DNA of 45,910 nt from Providencia burhodogranariea DSM 19968 (GCF_000314855.2 NZ_KB233222.1:1231381-1277290), one strand, 5' to 3'; shown: positions 28,020 through 36,329, counted from the first letter of the stretch. Made by a program: numbers and translations. Notes: generated by a model not told the origin, from the sequence alone.

Positions 28020-28586
28020 TCACCCCCGGAGGATCCTGTTCAGGAAATACCTTTTAACTTCGGGTTTAAGGAGAGAACTGAACTCCCACGCAAGTGCATA
28101 GCCTTCATCACCGCCTGCTTCATTTTCGAAACCACAAGTCTGGAAATAGCTGACGTGATTATCCAATAGGTAGTCATGCACCTCGACAAAAAAATCCTCG
28201 AAATTTACATCGTAATAACACTCTGACAGGCGTTGTGACTCCATGTGACGCGCCCGCTTTGTCTGACCGTTTTCGGCGCAGAACACACCATCGAGATAGC
28301 TTATAGCGCTTTTTTCAATGCTTTTGAGCTGAGCTTCCGTTGTGCTTTGCTGGCACTGAAAGGCGCAGAACAGGTAGAAATTAGGGTTGTTGGTGCCGTA
28401 TGAGCGGGATGTTAAATCGCCCATCGTAATTCCTACTTTCGCAAAGCCGAGGTCTCGGCTGTCAGCACCCACGTAAAACCATTTGTTGGGAGACTCAAAG
28501 TTCAACTTATCACGTTCCATGACTGCTGCCATTTTATAGTCGTCATCAGGAATTTGCAGGTCGTACATCTGTTGTGGCTTTTTCAT
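28020..28586 (-). CDS. GIY-YIG-like (T5orf172/MUG113-type) domain protein
   Basis: 188 aa. The core WFYVGADSRDLGFAKVGITMGDLTSRSYGTNNPNFYLFCAFQC (near 36-78) matches the pattern of GIY-YIG-superfamily T5orf172 domains. These have an aromatic strand, then K(V/I)G-T-x-D-L-x-x-R with the catalytic-type Arg, then a strand and a helix. A Glu in EAQLKSIEKSAISYL could be the metal ligand. The C-terminal 80 residues are of unknown type. Proteins of this kind occur in phages and mobile islands, sometimes as nucleases. G+C is higher than in the recombinase operon, suggesting a separate source. Confidence 0.6.
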   Translation of the reverse strand: MKKPQQMYDLQIPDDDYKMAAVMERDKLNFESPNKWFYVGADSRDLGFAKVGITMGDLTSRSYGTNNPNFYLFCAFQCQQSTTEAQLKSIEKSAISYLDGVFCAENGQTKRARHMESQRLSECYYDVNFEDFFVEVHDYLLDNHVSYFQTCGFENEAGGDEGYALAWEFSSLLKPEVKRYFLNRILRG

Positions 28587-28656
28587 GGTTCCCTCTATGC
28601 ATTGTTGTTTGAAGTCTAATCAAAGTAAAAAACTGCCTGATATAATAAAATTTAAA

Positions 28657-28963
28657 TCAGTGCAGGAAGGTGCCAACGATCACCAGATCGTCACCGGGTT
28701 TGCGCGCCAGCCAGATGTAACCCTGGCGGTCGAAGCGCTCCCAGATTTGCTCAAAGGTCTGGCCAGGTGGCTGGGCGCACTGGTTATGTCAAACCGACGG
28801 GCCATGAACTGGCCCGGGAAGTAACCGAAATCATGGAAAGCAGCTTGCCATTGAGTACCTTCTTCATCTGGCATATGGAAAAGTTGCATAGGGCGTTCAC
28901 CTGGTTCGAACTCAATAAAGCTCGCTGAACCAGCCGGGGAAGTGAGCACCCGAACATGGCCAT
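28657..28963 (-). pseudogene. Frameshifted gene of likely plasmid or island origin
   Basis: Joining frames gives MAMF, then VLTSPAGSASFIEFEPGERP...FHDFGYFPGQFMARRFDIT, then CAQPPGQTFEQIWERFDRQG...KPGDDLVIVGTFLH and a stop at 28657, about 102 aa. The two shifts are near 28950 and 28775. It is compact, G+C-rich and compositionally like conjugative-plasmid accessory genes, though I cannot name the family. Both frameshifts are needed for a coherent protein, so it is decayed. Confidence 0.6.
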
Positions 28964-28981
28964 CAAAACTTAAATTGTTTG

Positions 28982-29411
28982 TTATACTTCAAGCACGACA
29001 GAGTCAATAGACAACCTTGAGTTATCAGAAATATCCTCGACAAACTCAGCCCACGTACCTCTCTCGACTCTTCGACTGCAATAATGCGAAGTTGCCCTAA
29101 TGAAGCCAATAGCGACGTCATACAAATCTTGGATAAATTCTTCTATAGTAGCTTCGTTGTTGTCACCGTAGGATAAAAATATAGAGTCACGATAGTTCGC
29201 TTTACCACGGTATCTAAATGCCTGAATAAGGAAATTAACTTGTCCTTTTTCTAGTGCGTGATCGCGAACTTCGCGAGCAGCTTTCGTGCGAAAGTTGTCA
29301 ACACCAAGAGCTTTGAAATCACGAGAAGTTCTCACCATCTCTTCTGTTTCCCACTTTTTGTAGCCATGAGTCCCCTTTAGATAGGAAACCAGTGCACCAT
29401 AAGCAGTTTCA
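28982..29411 (-). pseudogene. 5'-truncated gene interrupted by the IS1-family element
   Basis: The open frame ends at 28982 and runs without a stop up to the IS end at 29412 (ETAYGALVSYLKGTHGYKKWETEE...VRTSRDFKALGVDNFRTKAAREVRDH...SIDSVVLEV), about 142 residues. The frame even continues into the IS terminal repeat. An internal ATG at 29338 could give 118 aa, but the coherent upstream protein shows the original gene started further left in its own sense. The remaining helices resemble no family I can name. Its lost 5' part is not found beyond the IS. Confidence 0.6.
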
Positions 29412-29468
29412 GGTAATGCCTCTAATTGGTTGAATGTGATGTATAATGCCCGATTTTAAGGTTCACTC

Positions 29469-29741
29469 ATGGTCAGTGTTACCGTTCATTGTCCCCGTTG
29501 TCAGTCCGCCCGGGTTTACCGTCATGGTCAGAACCCTAAAGGGCATGACCGGTTTCGCTGCCGTGACTGCCACCGCGTGTTTCAGCTCACTTACTCTTAC
29601 GAGGCCCGTAAACCGGGAGTTAAAGAGCAGATCACCGAGATGGCCTTCAACGGTGCCGGAGTTCGTGATACCGCCAGGGTACTGAAAGTCGGCATTAACA
29701 CCGTCATTCGCACTTTAAAAAACTCTCGCCACGACGAATAA
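29469..29741 (+). CDS. insA: IS1-family InsA
   Basis: 90 aa, the length of IS1 InsA. A zinc-ribbon-like N-terminus (VHCPRCQSARVYRHGQ... RFRCRDCHRVFQLTY) is followed by a helix-turn-helix (FNGAGVRDTARVLKVGINTVIRTLKN). The AAAAAAC slippery run for the -1 frameshift that makes the InsAB transposase is at 29717-29723. InsA alone acts as a repressor at the IS ends. Confidence 0.88.
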   Translation: MVSVTVHCPRCQSARVYRHGQNPKGHDRFRCRDCHRVFQLTYSYEARKPGVKEQITEMAFNGAGVRDTARVLKVGINTVIRTLKNSRHDE

Positions 29742-30075
29742 CGTCATCTCCGGTAGCCCATGCTGATGTTACGCTTATCTGTGAACTCGACGAGCAATGG
29801 AGCTTTGTCGGCAGTAAAGCCCGGCATTACTGGCACTGCTCACACCTTTTAACATTGGCATGATAACCAGCGACGAATGGGGGAGTTATGCCAGAGAGGT
29901 GCCGAAGGATAAGCATCTGACCGGCAAGATTTTTACTCAGCGCATTGAGCGCAATAACCTGACGCTGAGAACCCGAATCAAAAGGCTGGCCCGCAGAACC
30001 ATCTGCTTCTCACGCTCTGTTGAGCTGCATGAAAAAGTCATCGGTGCCTTTATCGAAAAACACATGTTCTACTAA
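29718..30075 (+). pseudogene. insB: IS1-family InsB, deleted and out of frame
   Basis: After the slippery site the -1 frame reads PVAHADVTLICELDEQWSFVG then SKARHYWHCSHLL and stops at 29861. The rest resumes in another frame from 29860 (ITSDEWGSYAREVPKDKHL... QRIERNNLTLRTRIKRLARR... SVELHEKVIGAFIEKH). The segment joining YWHCSHLL to TSDEW is missing and the halves are out of frame. The DDE transposase would therefore not be made. Confidence 0.85.
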
Positions 30076-30139
30076 TTGGAGTCATTGCCAATTATTATTA
30101 TAAATAATTGATTATTATAAAAAGAAAGATTTTATAAAG

Positions 30140-30208
30140 ATATACCCAAAATAATTGGCGTTGCGTCAAGCCTACGCAGAAACAGCGTCAAGTATGACGA
30201 GTATAGGA
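30140..30208 (+). repeat. Short dispersed repeat, copy 1
   Basis: Begins TATACCCAAAATAATTGG followed by CGTTGC, with GCGTCAAG repeated inside. It resembles the intergenic repeats downstream of many Yersinia and Serratia genes. A related copy in reverse orientation lies near 37241. Confidence 0.5.
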
Positions 30209-30213
30209 TTAAA

Positions 30214-30672
30214 TTAGCAGGCAACATCTATCCAGGTCGCACGGGTAATACTGGCAAGCCGTTCTGGCGTAATTTTAACGCCAGAATTAGCGCTTCCTCC
30301 GGCGGGGATCACTTCGTCATACTGATTCAGACTTTGATCGCAATAAACGTTGACGCCATCGAGAGCAGCGAAAGGACACACACCACCAGGGTGATAACCG
30401 GTCAAGATTGCCACCTCTTCCGTTGGTAGCATTCGAGCCTTCACGCCAAAAAATTGTTTAAATTTCTTATTGTCTATGCGCGAGGTGCCCGCCATTACCA
30501 ACAATACCACTTGCTCATTAACCTTACATGACAAGGTCTTAGCTATCTGTCCGTTTTCTACTTCAAAGGCTTCTGCCGCTTGCTGCACCGTTGCCGTCGG
30601 TTTTTCATGTACGGTGACGTTAATATCGGGGGCATGCTCTGCGAGAAACTGACGAACACGTTCAACACTCAT
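30214..30672 (-). CDS. YbaK/EbsC-family aminoacyl-tRNA deacylase
   Basis: 152 aa, YbaK/ProX-like fold. Such proteins hydrolyse mischarged tRNA (for example Cys- or Ala-tRNAPro). The family strands are TVQQAAEAFEVENGQIAKTLSCKV with the conserved Lys (near 45), LLVMAGTSRIDNKKFKQFFG, and the GYHPGGVCPFA loop (near 92-101). ANSGVKITPERLASI is the C-terminal segment. AAGGAG precedes the ATG. It is the first gene to the right of the IS and is intact. Confidence 0.88.
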   Translation of the reverse strand: MSVERVRQFLAEHAPDINVTVHEKPTATVQQAAEAFEVENGQIAKTLSCKVNEQVVLLVMAGTSRIDNKKFKQFFGVKARMLPTEEVAILTGYHPGGVCPFAALDGVNVYCDQSLNQYDEVIPAGGSANSGVKITPERLASITRATWIDVAC

Positions 30673-30807
30673 CTTATCTCCTTAGAAATTATTATTTTGC
30701 TAGGTATATTAGCGTTATCAGTACCCTTCTAACCTAGCAATTTGGGTAATTCAAGCGCTATACCGCACAATAATAAAATATTGAGTAAACGATAGCGGGA
30801 GCTGGCT

Positions 30808-30945
30808 TCAGCTTCTCTCGGTAGAGGTGTTCCTGGTAAACCTTTTGATCCACGTCAGGAATGCTTTGATTTTTGGTGACTGCCCCGCGTGTTGAGAATA
30901 AGCCACGAAATGACATCCGTTACTTGCCATAGGATAGTTAAAGTA
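30808..30945 (-). pseudogene. C-terminal fragment of a LysR-family regulator
   Basis: The minus strand encodes FNYPMASNGCHFVAYSQHAG then QSPKIKAFLTWIKRF, stopping at 30808. Aromatic-x-x-Y-...-PK(I/V)-x-AF-x-x-W(I/L) is the usual end of LysR effector domains (GcvA-like). The rest of the gene is gone; sequence upstream is a terminator hairpin. Confidence 0.6.
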
Positions 30946-30947
30946 AA

Positions 30948-30968
30948 ACCCCACGATAGACGTGGGGT
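30948..30968 (-). terminator. Terminator downstream of the DUF1360 gene
   Basis: ACCCCACG-ATAGA-CGTGGGGT, followed on the minus strand by TTTTAC. Confidence 0.75.
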
Positions 30969-31005
30969 CAGTTGGAGGTAAGCTCAGGATTTAACCACTA
31001 TCTAC

Positions 31006-31386
31006 TTACTGCTCATTTGGCTTCAATAATTTATGCGCTTCGAACTTCATCACATGGGTGCTTACTGCGGCCTGGAATACTTTGAAAATAAGTCCATTAA
31101 TAAATGTGGTAATCGTCAGGGTGATGAAAGCGGTCATCACCCAATCAATCGCCGTGATGCCGCTATGCAGCAGGTACGGATGGTAAACGGCCATACCGGC
31201 AATCACCGTCCAATGACTCAAGCAGTAAAAGCATTGAAAAAGGTGGCCGATCATCGGATTTTTCTTGGCCGTCCATGCCCGCCATCCAGCAAATAACTCA
31301 GTCTGGGTGATGGTCATTGATATGCTCGCTGACGCCAAGGCGATCATCAGGCATACGGACAGGTCCGAGGCTAAAATATCAGTCAT
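31006..31386 (-). CDS. DUF1360 membrane protein
   Basis: 126 aa. Two to three hydrophobic helices and the DUF1360 signature FQCFYCLSHWTVIAGMAVY (near 50-68). The family includes the sporulation-linked YjcA of Bacillus, but its function in enterobacteria is unknown. The start overlaps the end of the upstream Rrf2 gene by 8 bp, so the two are cotranscribed. Confidence 0.75.
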   Translation of the reverse strand: MTDILASDLSVCLMIALASASISMTITQTELFAGWRAWTAKKNPMIGHLFQCFYCLSHWTVIAGMAVYHPYLLHSGITAIDWVMTAFITLTITTFINGLIFKVFQAAVSTHVMKFEAHKLLKPNEQ

Positions 31387-31822
31387 TATGTTGTCCCTTA
31401 TCGTTGAGGTAGTTAATAAACTCTGTGCCTATATCTTGTAGAGTAAGGCTCTTAAATCTATCTAAAATAAGCGTTTCTGCTTGGTGAAAAGTCTCTGACA
31501 TCACACGGTTTACACCTTGCTCGACCAGGCAATTGGGGTTGTCATTACGATGACCGAGCGCAAAAATTTCCGGGGAACCCAGTGCGGCGTAGATATCATA
31601 TAAGGTGACCGCACTACTCGGTTTACACAGGGTCCATCCCCCGTGGTGTCCTTTCGACGAGCAAACAATTTTGCTCTTACGTAGCCCGGCGAGCAGCTTA
31701 CGTATCACCACCGGGTTACTTTCAATGAAAGCGGCCATCTGTTCAGACGTTAGCGGTTTATCGGCATCCTCAAGATGAAGCAGGATGTGCAGTGTTGCGG
31801 AAAATGAGTTGTTTGTTTTCAT
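31379..31822 (-). CDS. Rrf2-family transcriptional regulator
   Basis: 147 aa from ATG 31822 (MKTNNSFSATLHILLHL), preferred over an upstream in-frame ATG. The winged HTH region is TSEQMAAFIESNPVVIRKLLAGLRKSKIVCSSKGHHGGWTLCKPSSAVTLYDIY, the Rrf2 pattern. Cysteines in CSSK, TLCK and NPNCLVEQ could ligate a cluster or sense redox, but the spacing differs from IscR or NsrR. It is followed by DUF1360 in the same unit and may regulate that pair. Confidence 0.85.
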   Translation of the reverse strand: MKTNNSFSATLHILLHLEDADKPLTSEQMAAFIESNPVVIRKLLAGLRKSKIVCSSKGHHGGWTLCKPSSAVTLYDIYAALGSPEIFALGHRNDNPNCLVEQGVNRVMSETFHQAETLILDRFKSLTLQDIGTEFINYLNDKGQHND

Positions 31823-31925
31823 GTAACTTATAATATTACATAAGATGAAAGATGGCAAATGTTTGTGGGGAATATCCCCAGATTAACCGTTAAGTTAACA
31901 CTAATGGCATAAACAGAATTTAGCG

Positions 31926-32261
31926 TTACGAGAGCCAGGAGAGGTCATAAAGGAACTTCAGAACTCTTTTTATTGTGCGGGATACTTTTTCTAAATAGAC
32001 GGTAAAGGTTGATTTTTCTTTCGGTTGCGGGCAAACAACGCCCTGCTCTGACAGCGCTTGCCAGGCGGCGACTCGCACGCTAAATACAAAGTCCTTTTCT
32101 TTAATCTGCAACAAAATAGTCTGGCTTTCCTTACCGGGTACTTGGCGAAGTTTTTCGATAAGCGCCAGCCGCTTGCGATAATCCGTCTTATCGCGGGAAA
32201 GCAATTCTGCTTGTGTAAAGTTGATAGGTATTCCTCCATGAATAAAATAATAAACAGCCAA
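31926..32261 (-). CDS. Hypothetical protein with a HEAT-like segment
   Basis: Up to 111 aa from TTG 32261. A GGAGGA ribosome-like sequence lies inside the frame, 7 bp before an ATC codon at 32225, so the original start may be there (INFTQAELLSRDKTDYRKR..., 99 aa) with the ATG changed. The segment ILLQIKEKDFVFSVRVAAWQALSEQG looks like a single HEAT repeat. The C-terminus is hydrophobic (VLKFLYDLSWLS). I do not recognise the family. Confidence 0.5.
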   Translation of the reverse strand: MAVYYFIHGGIPINFTQAELLSRDKTDYRKRLALIEKLRQVPGKESQTILLQIKEKDFVFSVRVAAWQALSEQGVVCPQPKEKSTFTVYLEKVSRTIKRVLKFLYDLSWLS

Positions 32262-32309
32262 CCACCCAATAGATTATCTCTGAGCATTGGCTGGCTATCG
32301 TCGTTATCA

Positions 32310-32888
32310 CTACGGCTTTTCAATCTGTAATGACTCGCCTATGGTGTAGAAATTGCCACCGGCGATATAGTGCAGACTGCGTAATTCTGCGGGAGCCGTA
32401 TCAAAATACCAATGCCCTTCTCTGAATACCCGGCTATCCGCCCAGGCTCCTACCACTTCACCGATAAACAAATCGTGAGCGGCTTGATTATGTGGCTCGT
32501 TAATCAATCGGCATGCCAACCAGCCGGAACATCCGGCAACAAACGGCATCTCGTGGCCTTCAACACTGAATAGCTCTACGCCGCTGTCTTGCAGTTTATT
32601 AGGTTCGGTGAACAGGCTGTGGCTGCCGAGTTCATAGGTCAGTTGCATCTGCGCCACGGTGGGAATTTGAATCACAAAAGTGCCGCTTTTCTCAATCAAT
32701 TCACGCGTTTTAGAGATTTTATCTAACACCACGGTCAATTTTGGTGGCGTGAAATCCAGAGCGCAGGCCCAGGCCGCCGCCATCACGTCCTTGACTCCAT
32801 CATGACTCGCTGAGACCAATACTGTTGGCCCATGATTAAGTAAGCGGTAAGCTTTTTCCAGTGCCACTGGTGCAACATGTTTATTCAT
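32310..32888 (-). CDS. Flavin reductase-like domain protein (FMN-binding split barrel)
   Basis: 192 aa. The flavin-reductase-like barrel shows TVLVSASHDGVKDVMAAAWACALDFTPPKLTVVLDKISKTRELIEKSGTFVIQIP at the N-terminus, and later FVAGCSGWLACRL and LFIGEVVGAWAD. Members bind FMN and reduce flavin or act with monooxygenases. AAGGAAGTGAG precedes the ATG. Partner and substrate are unknown. Confidence 0.85.
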   Translation of the reverse strand: MNKHVAPVALEKAYRLLNHGPTVLVSASHDGVKDVMAAAWACALDFTPPKLTVVLDKISKTRELIEKSGTFVIQIPTVAQMQLTYELGSHSLFTEPNKLQDSGVELFSVEGHEMPFVAGCSGWLACRLINEPHNQAAHDLFIGEVVGAWADSRVFREGHWYFDTAPAELRSLHYIAGGNFYTIGESLQIEKP

Positions 32889-33132
32889 CTCACTTCCTTA
32901 TTAACGATAATCAATATTAACGACAACCCATGCCCGGTATTATATTCGCAAAAACACCACAATTAATATAATTACAAAGCGCAACTATTGACCTCCCCTC
33001 TTGTTAATGACTGTGTTTTTGTCACTGGTGCAATAACAGGTACTATTCGTCATCCTCTACATTTATACATGGTGGATAATATGCTTTGGAGCTTATTGCA
33101 GTTTTCTCAATCCTCTACTAATGGGAGCGCTA

Positions 33133-33741
33133 ATGTGGATCCACACGCTTAAGGCACGATTGGCTTACTGTTCGCAAACTGAAAGCGAGATAAAACGCGC
33201 TAAAGGCAAGCAACTGCAGGTAATAAAAGAAAAGTTGTCAGACGAAATGGGATTGTCAGTTGGGTTTCATACTATGGAGCTGCTACTTGCATTGAGTATG
33301 CTCGGCATCATTTTGAGCTTTTCTATCCCTCAATTTGCACTATGGTCGGCTATTTTTTCGTGGTTCTAGTTGCCAGAACATGCAGTATTAGTTGCAGTGT
33401 TTGCTACTGCGTTAGTTTTTGCAGGCATAAATGCTGTGATTGTCTTTATGGTTGGCAAAGGTGTTATGGCGGCAATCAGAGCACATTTGGTATTAGCCAC
33501 AGTCACCCTGCGCATCGCCAGTCTATACTTTTTCACTACCCTGCTAAGTTATTCCAACGAGGTGTCTTGGTCAGGCGTTAATCTCTTTAGCGGCGGCATC
33601 AGTATTGTCTTGGTGATTGGAAGTTTTTTTATCATTCACTCGCGAACCTTTTATCTGATGCTCGTGTATTCTTTGCATAACCGCGCATTGCGCAAAGTCC
33701 TGTCAGAGTCGATTCCGCGGGCTAAAACACTGGCCAAATAA
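33133..33741 (+). pseudogene. Membrane protein gene split by an in-frame amber codon
   Basis: One frame encodes about 202 aa, interrupted only by TAG at 33367-33369. Upstream is a hydrophilic N-terminus and one or two helices (LSVGFHTMELLLALSMLGIILSF...). Downstream are three or four more helices (VLVAVFATALVFAGINAVIVFMVG..., TLRIASLYFFTTLLSY, GGISIVLVIGSFFII) and a basic tail. Both halves look like one protein, so a single nonsense mutation is the simplest reading. GGGAG precedes ATG 33133. Not a family I recognise. Confidence 0.65.
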
Positions 33742-33804
33742 CGCCTTGTTAATACAGCCCTCGCACACCTCGTGTTTGGGCTATAAACAACCGTAACACA
33801 AAAA

Positions 33805-35445
33805 TCAGGCTGGCAATCTAAAGCGTGATATCGCCTGTTGCAGGCTTTGGCATTGGCCAAAGAGCTTAGTTGAGGATGTGGCCGTATCATTGACCAATAC
33901 GTGATTACGTTCAGTCACTTTATTCAGTGTCGAAATTCGCTCTGCAACATCATCAATACTTTGGCTTTGATGGACGGAACCGTCAGTAATTTCTTGGACT
34001 AATGCACTGAGCCTTTCGATAACGGTAATCACTTGCTGTAAACTTTGGCCGAGGTGTCCGACAGAATCAGCGCCTTTACCAATTTGCTCGACAGAGCTGC
34101 GGATCAGCTGGTGAATATCCTGGCTAGACTGGCTACTTTTGCTCGCCAGCATCCCCACTTCTTTCGCTACCACCGCAAATCCCCGGCCTTGTACACCCGC
34201 GTGTGCCGCTTCAATAGCGGCATTGAGTGCCAAAATATTAGTCTGAAACGCCACGCTTTCTATCATCGCCACAATACCGCTCATCTCTGAAGACTGGCTG
34301 ACGATGCCTTTCATTGAGTGCTCAACTTTTTGCATCATGCTGCTTCCCCCCGCCGCTAATGTGCGCGCCTGCTCAGACTCGGTATTCGCCGATTGTGCAT
34401 GCGCCACATTGTTTTTCACTCGCTCATTGAGCGATGAGAGATGCGTCGAAGATTGCCGCGAGAGTTCTTCATTACCTTGAACGATATGATCAATATTGAC
34501 ACTAATGTGCCCCGATGCTTGACGAACATCTTCCACTAATTTAACCAACCCCAATTGCATGCTCTGCATGCTTTCTGCTAGTTGGCGAACTTCACGACTG
34601 CCCTTGGCGGTAAAATCATCGGCTGGTGATAAATCCCCTTCCGCCATTATTCTTAATTGCGCATTAACGGATTTCAGTGGGCGAATAATCCAGGAATTCA
34701 CTCCCCACCACACCACTATCGCAATAATGAATAGAAAAATCAGTGTCGCGACGGAGAGCCATTTCGCCTTAACCAGTGACGTTAACAAATTATGGCTGAG
34801 ATCATCAGAATTCTTCGCGCTAATGGCTTGAAACTGGAAATACTTATCATTGAAATCACTCTGAAATGCCTGAATCGGCACCTCAAAAAAGGCATCAATA
34901 TTACCTTTTTTACTCAGGCCATCGGCTTCTTCAATAATACCGCCCATGAATAACTCATAGCTGGTCTTTAAATCAGTAAACGCCGCCTGTTGATTAGCAG
35001 GCATATGATGACTCAACGCAATAAATTGGCGATACGATTGTTCCGACTCTTTTAGCGCGGCTTGCGCCTCACTGAGCAAACTATTCCAACTGCCTACCGA
35101 GCCAGTTTCTTTATCTTCCATATAATACACGCCGGCCCGGTTAAGCTTATCGCTGGCAATAACTAATGCCATACGTGCGTGGTCCAGCATCATTTGTCTT
35201 TGTCGCAGCGTCGATGTTTCGGCCACATTATTATTAGTAACGTGAAGGATTTTCGATAAAACGAAGGTTGAAAACAGTTGCAGCGAAGAGAACAGCAGAA
35301 TAATCGCCACACACCCAGAGAGAATGCTGTATTTACGTGTTTTAAAACGCCCGACGATAGAAGAGAAAAACACATTCCTGAAAGCTTTTTTATCGGAGTG
35401 AGAGGCAATAAATTGCCCTTCAAGCTGAGATTGACTCATAACCAT
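33805..35445 (-). CDS. Methyl-accepting chemotaxis protein with divergent signalling tip
   Basis: 546 aa chemoreceptor. A first membrane helix lies near 41-66, then a periplasmic four-helix TarH-like sensor (with HMPANQQAAF), a second helix near 232-250 and a HAMP domain (WIIRPLKSVNAQLRIMAEGDLSP). The cytoplasmic hairpin tip reads IESVAFQTNILALNAAIEAAHAGVQGRGFAVVAKEVGMLA. It departs from the E. coli Tsr consensus AARAGEQGRGF...EVR at the Arg, Glu and second Arg positions. There is no NWETF pentapeptide. ATG 35445 or 35439 could start it. No other chemotaxis genes are in the window. Confidence 0.92.
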   Translation of the reverse strand: MVMSQSQLEGQFIASHSDKKAFRNVFFSSIVGRFKTRKYSILSGCVAIILLFSSLQLFSTFVLSKILHVTNNNVAETSTLRQRQMMLDHARMALVIASDKLNRAGVYYMEDKETGSVGSWNSLLSEAQAALKESEQSYRQFIALSHHMPANQQAAFTDLKTSYELFMGGIIEEADGLSKKGNIDAFFEVPIQAFQSDFNDKYFQFQAISAKNSDDLSHNLLTSLVKAKWLSVATLIFLFIIAIVVWWGVNSWIIRPLKSVNAQLRIMAEGDLSPADDFTAKGSREVRQLAESMQSMQLGLVKLVEDVRQASGHISVNIDHIVQGNEELSRQSSTHLSSLNERVKNNVAHAQSANTESEQARTLAAGGSSMMQKVEHSMKGIVSQSSEMSGIVAMIESVAFQTNILALNAAIEAAHAGVQGRGFAVVAKEVGMLASKSSQSSQDIHQLIRSSVEQIGKGADSVGHLGQSLQQVITVIERLSALVQEITDGSVHQSQSIDDVAERISTLNKVTERNHVLVNDTATSSTKLFGQCQSLQQAISRFRLPA

Positions 35446-35620
35446 TTCTTTTGAAATTCACATAGATAGCTAACTATATCAAACGAATATGACACTTTTG
35501 TGAAATGGATTATGAGGGGGAATACCTGCATGAGTGAAGGCAGCGGTCCAATCAGCGATATAGAATATCACCCGTTTTAAATCAGACCGCCTTTAACCGC
35601 TTATTTTTAATTTATTACAC

Positions 35621-36133
35621 TTACAGTGCAGCAGAACGTGCTTTATTTTGGCGTTGGAAAGGCAACACTAACGTTAAGATCAGCCCCCAGAATAAGCCAG
35701 CAGTCACACCACTGATGCCACCAAATACCGAATTATATAGCCATTGCTTTTGTACTTTTGGATGCGTTGCACCATAAGATATCAGCGCAAACTTGGTAAA
35801 AAAGGCAAACAAAATCAATAATAAAGTACTATAAGAACCCGGTCTTATCACTGAACCTGGCTTGCTGCCAGCACGTAGGGGTTGTGAGCGACGGGCACAG
35901 AACCGCCCGATAAGCCCACCGACTAATAACCCAGGCAACATAAATACCAATGCTAACTCACCTTGCCCAGCAACAGCAGAGCCGGCCAAAATAAGAAATA
36001 CTAGTGGCAGGAGGAATAATCGTTTCAATAAAATTTCACGATCCTGCAACGCATTAATACCCCGATAAATCAGCCAAGCCAATATTACCCATACAAAAAC
36101 TGGCGTTTGGCTGATAATATCCATTAACGTCAT
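35621..36133 (-). CDS. Multispanning membrane protein (DUF6622-like)
   Basis: 170 aa with five or six hydrophobic helices; the first is FVWVILAWLIYRGINALQDRE. The W-x-I-x-x-Y-R-G-x-x-A-L-x-D-R-E start resembles the DUF6622 family, which is of unknown function. The C-terminus ends in a basic tail. It stands alone with no operon partner. Confidence 0.6.
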   Translation of the reverse strand: MTLMDIISQTPVFVWVILAWLIYRGINALQDREILLKRLFLLPLVFLILAGSAVAGQGELALVFMLPGLLVGGLIGRFCARRSQPLRAGSKPGSVIRPGSYSTLLLILFAFFTKFALISYGATHPKVQKQWLYNSVFGGISGVTAGLFWGLILTLVLPFQRQNKARSAAL

Positions 36134-36290
36134 AACGGCCCTTTTTTATTAGTATTACTGTGAAATGAAGCAAATTGATAGGTCACGATTGCTAACGAAT
36201 AACCCGCCAGCAATCGCCCCTCAAGATGCATTATCCCTTAATGGTTCGCAAGGAATTTCAGCGAGTAACGACCATCCAAATCGCAACCAG

Positions 36291-36329
36291 TTATGACAAA
36301 TCATGCCTGTGATTTATGACAAATCGTGC
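36291..36329. repeat. Two 16-bp direct repeats
   Basis: TTATGACAAATCATGC at 36291-36306 and TTATGACAAATCGTGC at 36314-36329, 15 of 16 identical and 23 bp apart (about two helical turns). They are just downstream of the DsbA-like gene, in a 220-bp gap. Confidence 0.6.

Larger units (their letters stand above)
29412..30089 (+). mobile_element. IS1-family insertion sequence with an internal deletion
   Basis: 678 bp between imperfect terminal inverted repeats. The left end begins GGTAATGCCTCTAATTGG; the right end, read inward, begins GGCAATGACTCCAATTAG. About 20 of 27 bases match, and both resemble IS1 ends. Intact IS1 is about 768 bp, so about 90 bp is missing, and the loss falls inside insB. 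No 8-9 bp target duplication is visible (left flank GCAGTTTCA, right flank AATTATTAT). Confidence 0.85.

Noticed and set aside
28585..28824. Plus-strand 79-aa ORF
   Set aside because: It is antisense to the frameshifted minus-strand pseudogene, which gives the more coherent protein.
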